Translations under genes and position numbers: made by a program
Shown here: piece by piece, positions 63,677-64,000 of the stretch
Numbering within the stretch: position 1 is the first letter of the stretch
Layout: each line of letters begins with the position of its first letter
From: Amycolatopsis jejuensis
Lineage (GTDB): Bacteria > Actinomycetota > Actinomycetes > Mycobacteriales > Pseudonocardiaceae
Assembly (NCBI RefSeq): GCF_000717335.1
Contig: NZ_JNYZ01000017.1
Location: 100,414 to 164,413 of the forward strand
Length of the DNA: 64,000 bases
Direction of reading: 5' to 3'
The notes under the pieces: generated by a model
Databases searched by the model: none
Told to the model about the DNA's origin: nothing
What the model saw: the letters and a program-made list of their open reading frames with translations, nothing else

Positions 63677-64000
63677 ACGGGCGAAGCGGTAGGCGCGTTC
63701 GACGCGCGAAATGTGCATGTCGAATTCGGTGTTCACTCGGCACGGTCTTGGTGGCGGGCTTCGGTGCGCCGGGATGTGAAGATTACGGCGTTGTAAGGCG
63801 GTTCGGGGAGCTCCAATGCGCGGAGGTATACCGGTGGAGCGCGGCGAGCCAGCGGAATTCAGCCCTGCAGGCCGTTGACCGCCCAGGCGAACACCATCAG
63901 TGCTAGTGCCGCGTCACGCAACGTTGGGTAGGTAATCTGGGCGGCGGATCTTCGAGCCGGCTGCGAAGTGGCGCTTCGGGTGGCAGTGCCGGTTGCGCCA
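63677..64000. other. Right-edge region, no complete gene recognised
   Basis: Slightly lower GC than the rest. On the minus strand a frame is open from the right edge to a TGA at 63859-63861; its last residues read AALALMVFAWAVNGLQG and could be the end of a membrane protein whose start lies outside the window, but 47 codons are too few to judge. Nothing else is seen. Confidence 0.35.

Overview
The window is high-GC actinomycete DNA, with GTG starts, four-base ATGA/GTGA overlaps inside operons, few intergenic gaps and purine-rich ribosome binding sites. It looks like a chromosomal stretch from a Pseudonocardiaceae member (Amycolatopsis-like). The main reason is a nearly complete arabinogalactan locus arranged much like Mycobacterium tuberculosis Rv3777-Rv3809c, but without the mycolate genes (pks13, fadD32, accD4, antigen 85) that sit inside that locus in mycobacteria. 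The species assignment is an inference.

Region 1 (1-7202): an unusual operon of LpxA-type acyltransferase, acyl carrier protein, ketoreductase, AMP-forming acyl ligase, LuxE-like and LuxC-like acid reductase genes and a flippase-like membrane protein, with a divergent DegT/DnrJ aminotransferase cut by the left edge. No luciferase is present. The set looks like a dedicated lipid or acyl-sugar pathway.

Region 2 (7221-13980): a secreted trypsin-fold protein with two of its three catalytic residues replaced and a tachylectin-like propeller, a small secreted partner, and divergently a 1315-residue secreted ALF-repeat/coiled-coil protein ending in a deaminase-type toxin domain, followed by its probable immunity gene.

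Region 3 (14076-25985): cell-wall polymer genes. Two paralogous large membrane glycosyltransferase-like proteins, an AftB-like arabinofuranosyltransferase, a PlsC-like acyltransferase, a HAD phosphatase, a luciferase-like oxidoreductase, then Glf, a PAP2 phosphatase and UbiA (decaprenyl-phosphate-arabinose precursor synthesis).

Region 4 (26089-32151): a collagen-like repeat membrane protein, a MerR regulator with a divergent SDR target, and an EspG / PPE-like / DUF3558 operon of type VII secretion accessory genes.

Region 5 (32231-43835): DprE2 and DprE1, a GtrA protein, GlfT2, a second EspG/PPE-like module, GlfT1, the Wzt/Wzm exporter and a pyruvyltransferase-like protein. Together these make decaprenyl-P-arabinose and build and export the galactan.

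Region 6 (44016-63416): a WXG100-EndoU-like polymorphic toxin with an odd partner, an epoxide hydrolase, the proteasome activator Bpa, an Rv3778c-like aminotransferase fold without its lysine, a quinone oxidoreductase, a zinc protease, MarR and an overlapping tRNA-Ser, assorted housekeeping genes, a CitA/CitB-type two-component system divergent from a NitT/TauT-type ABC operon, and a G1-family protease.

Several repeat families occupy the gaps between convergent genes: a 24-bp hairpin element present twice with a compensatory base-pair change, a 14-16 bp palindrome present two and a half times, a triple CCAATG-hairpin array, and a 72-bp tandem repeat.
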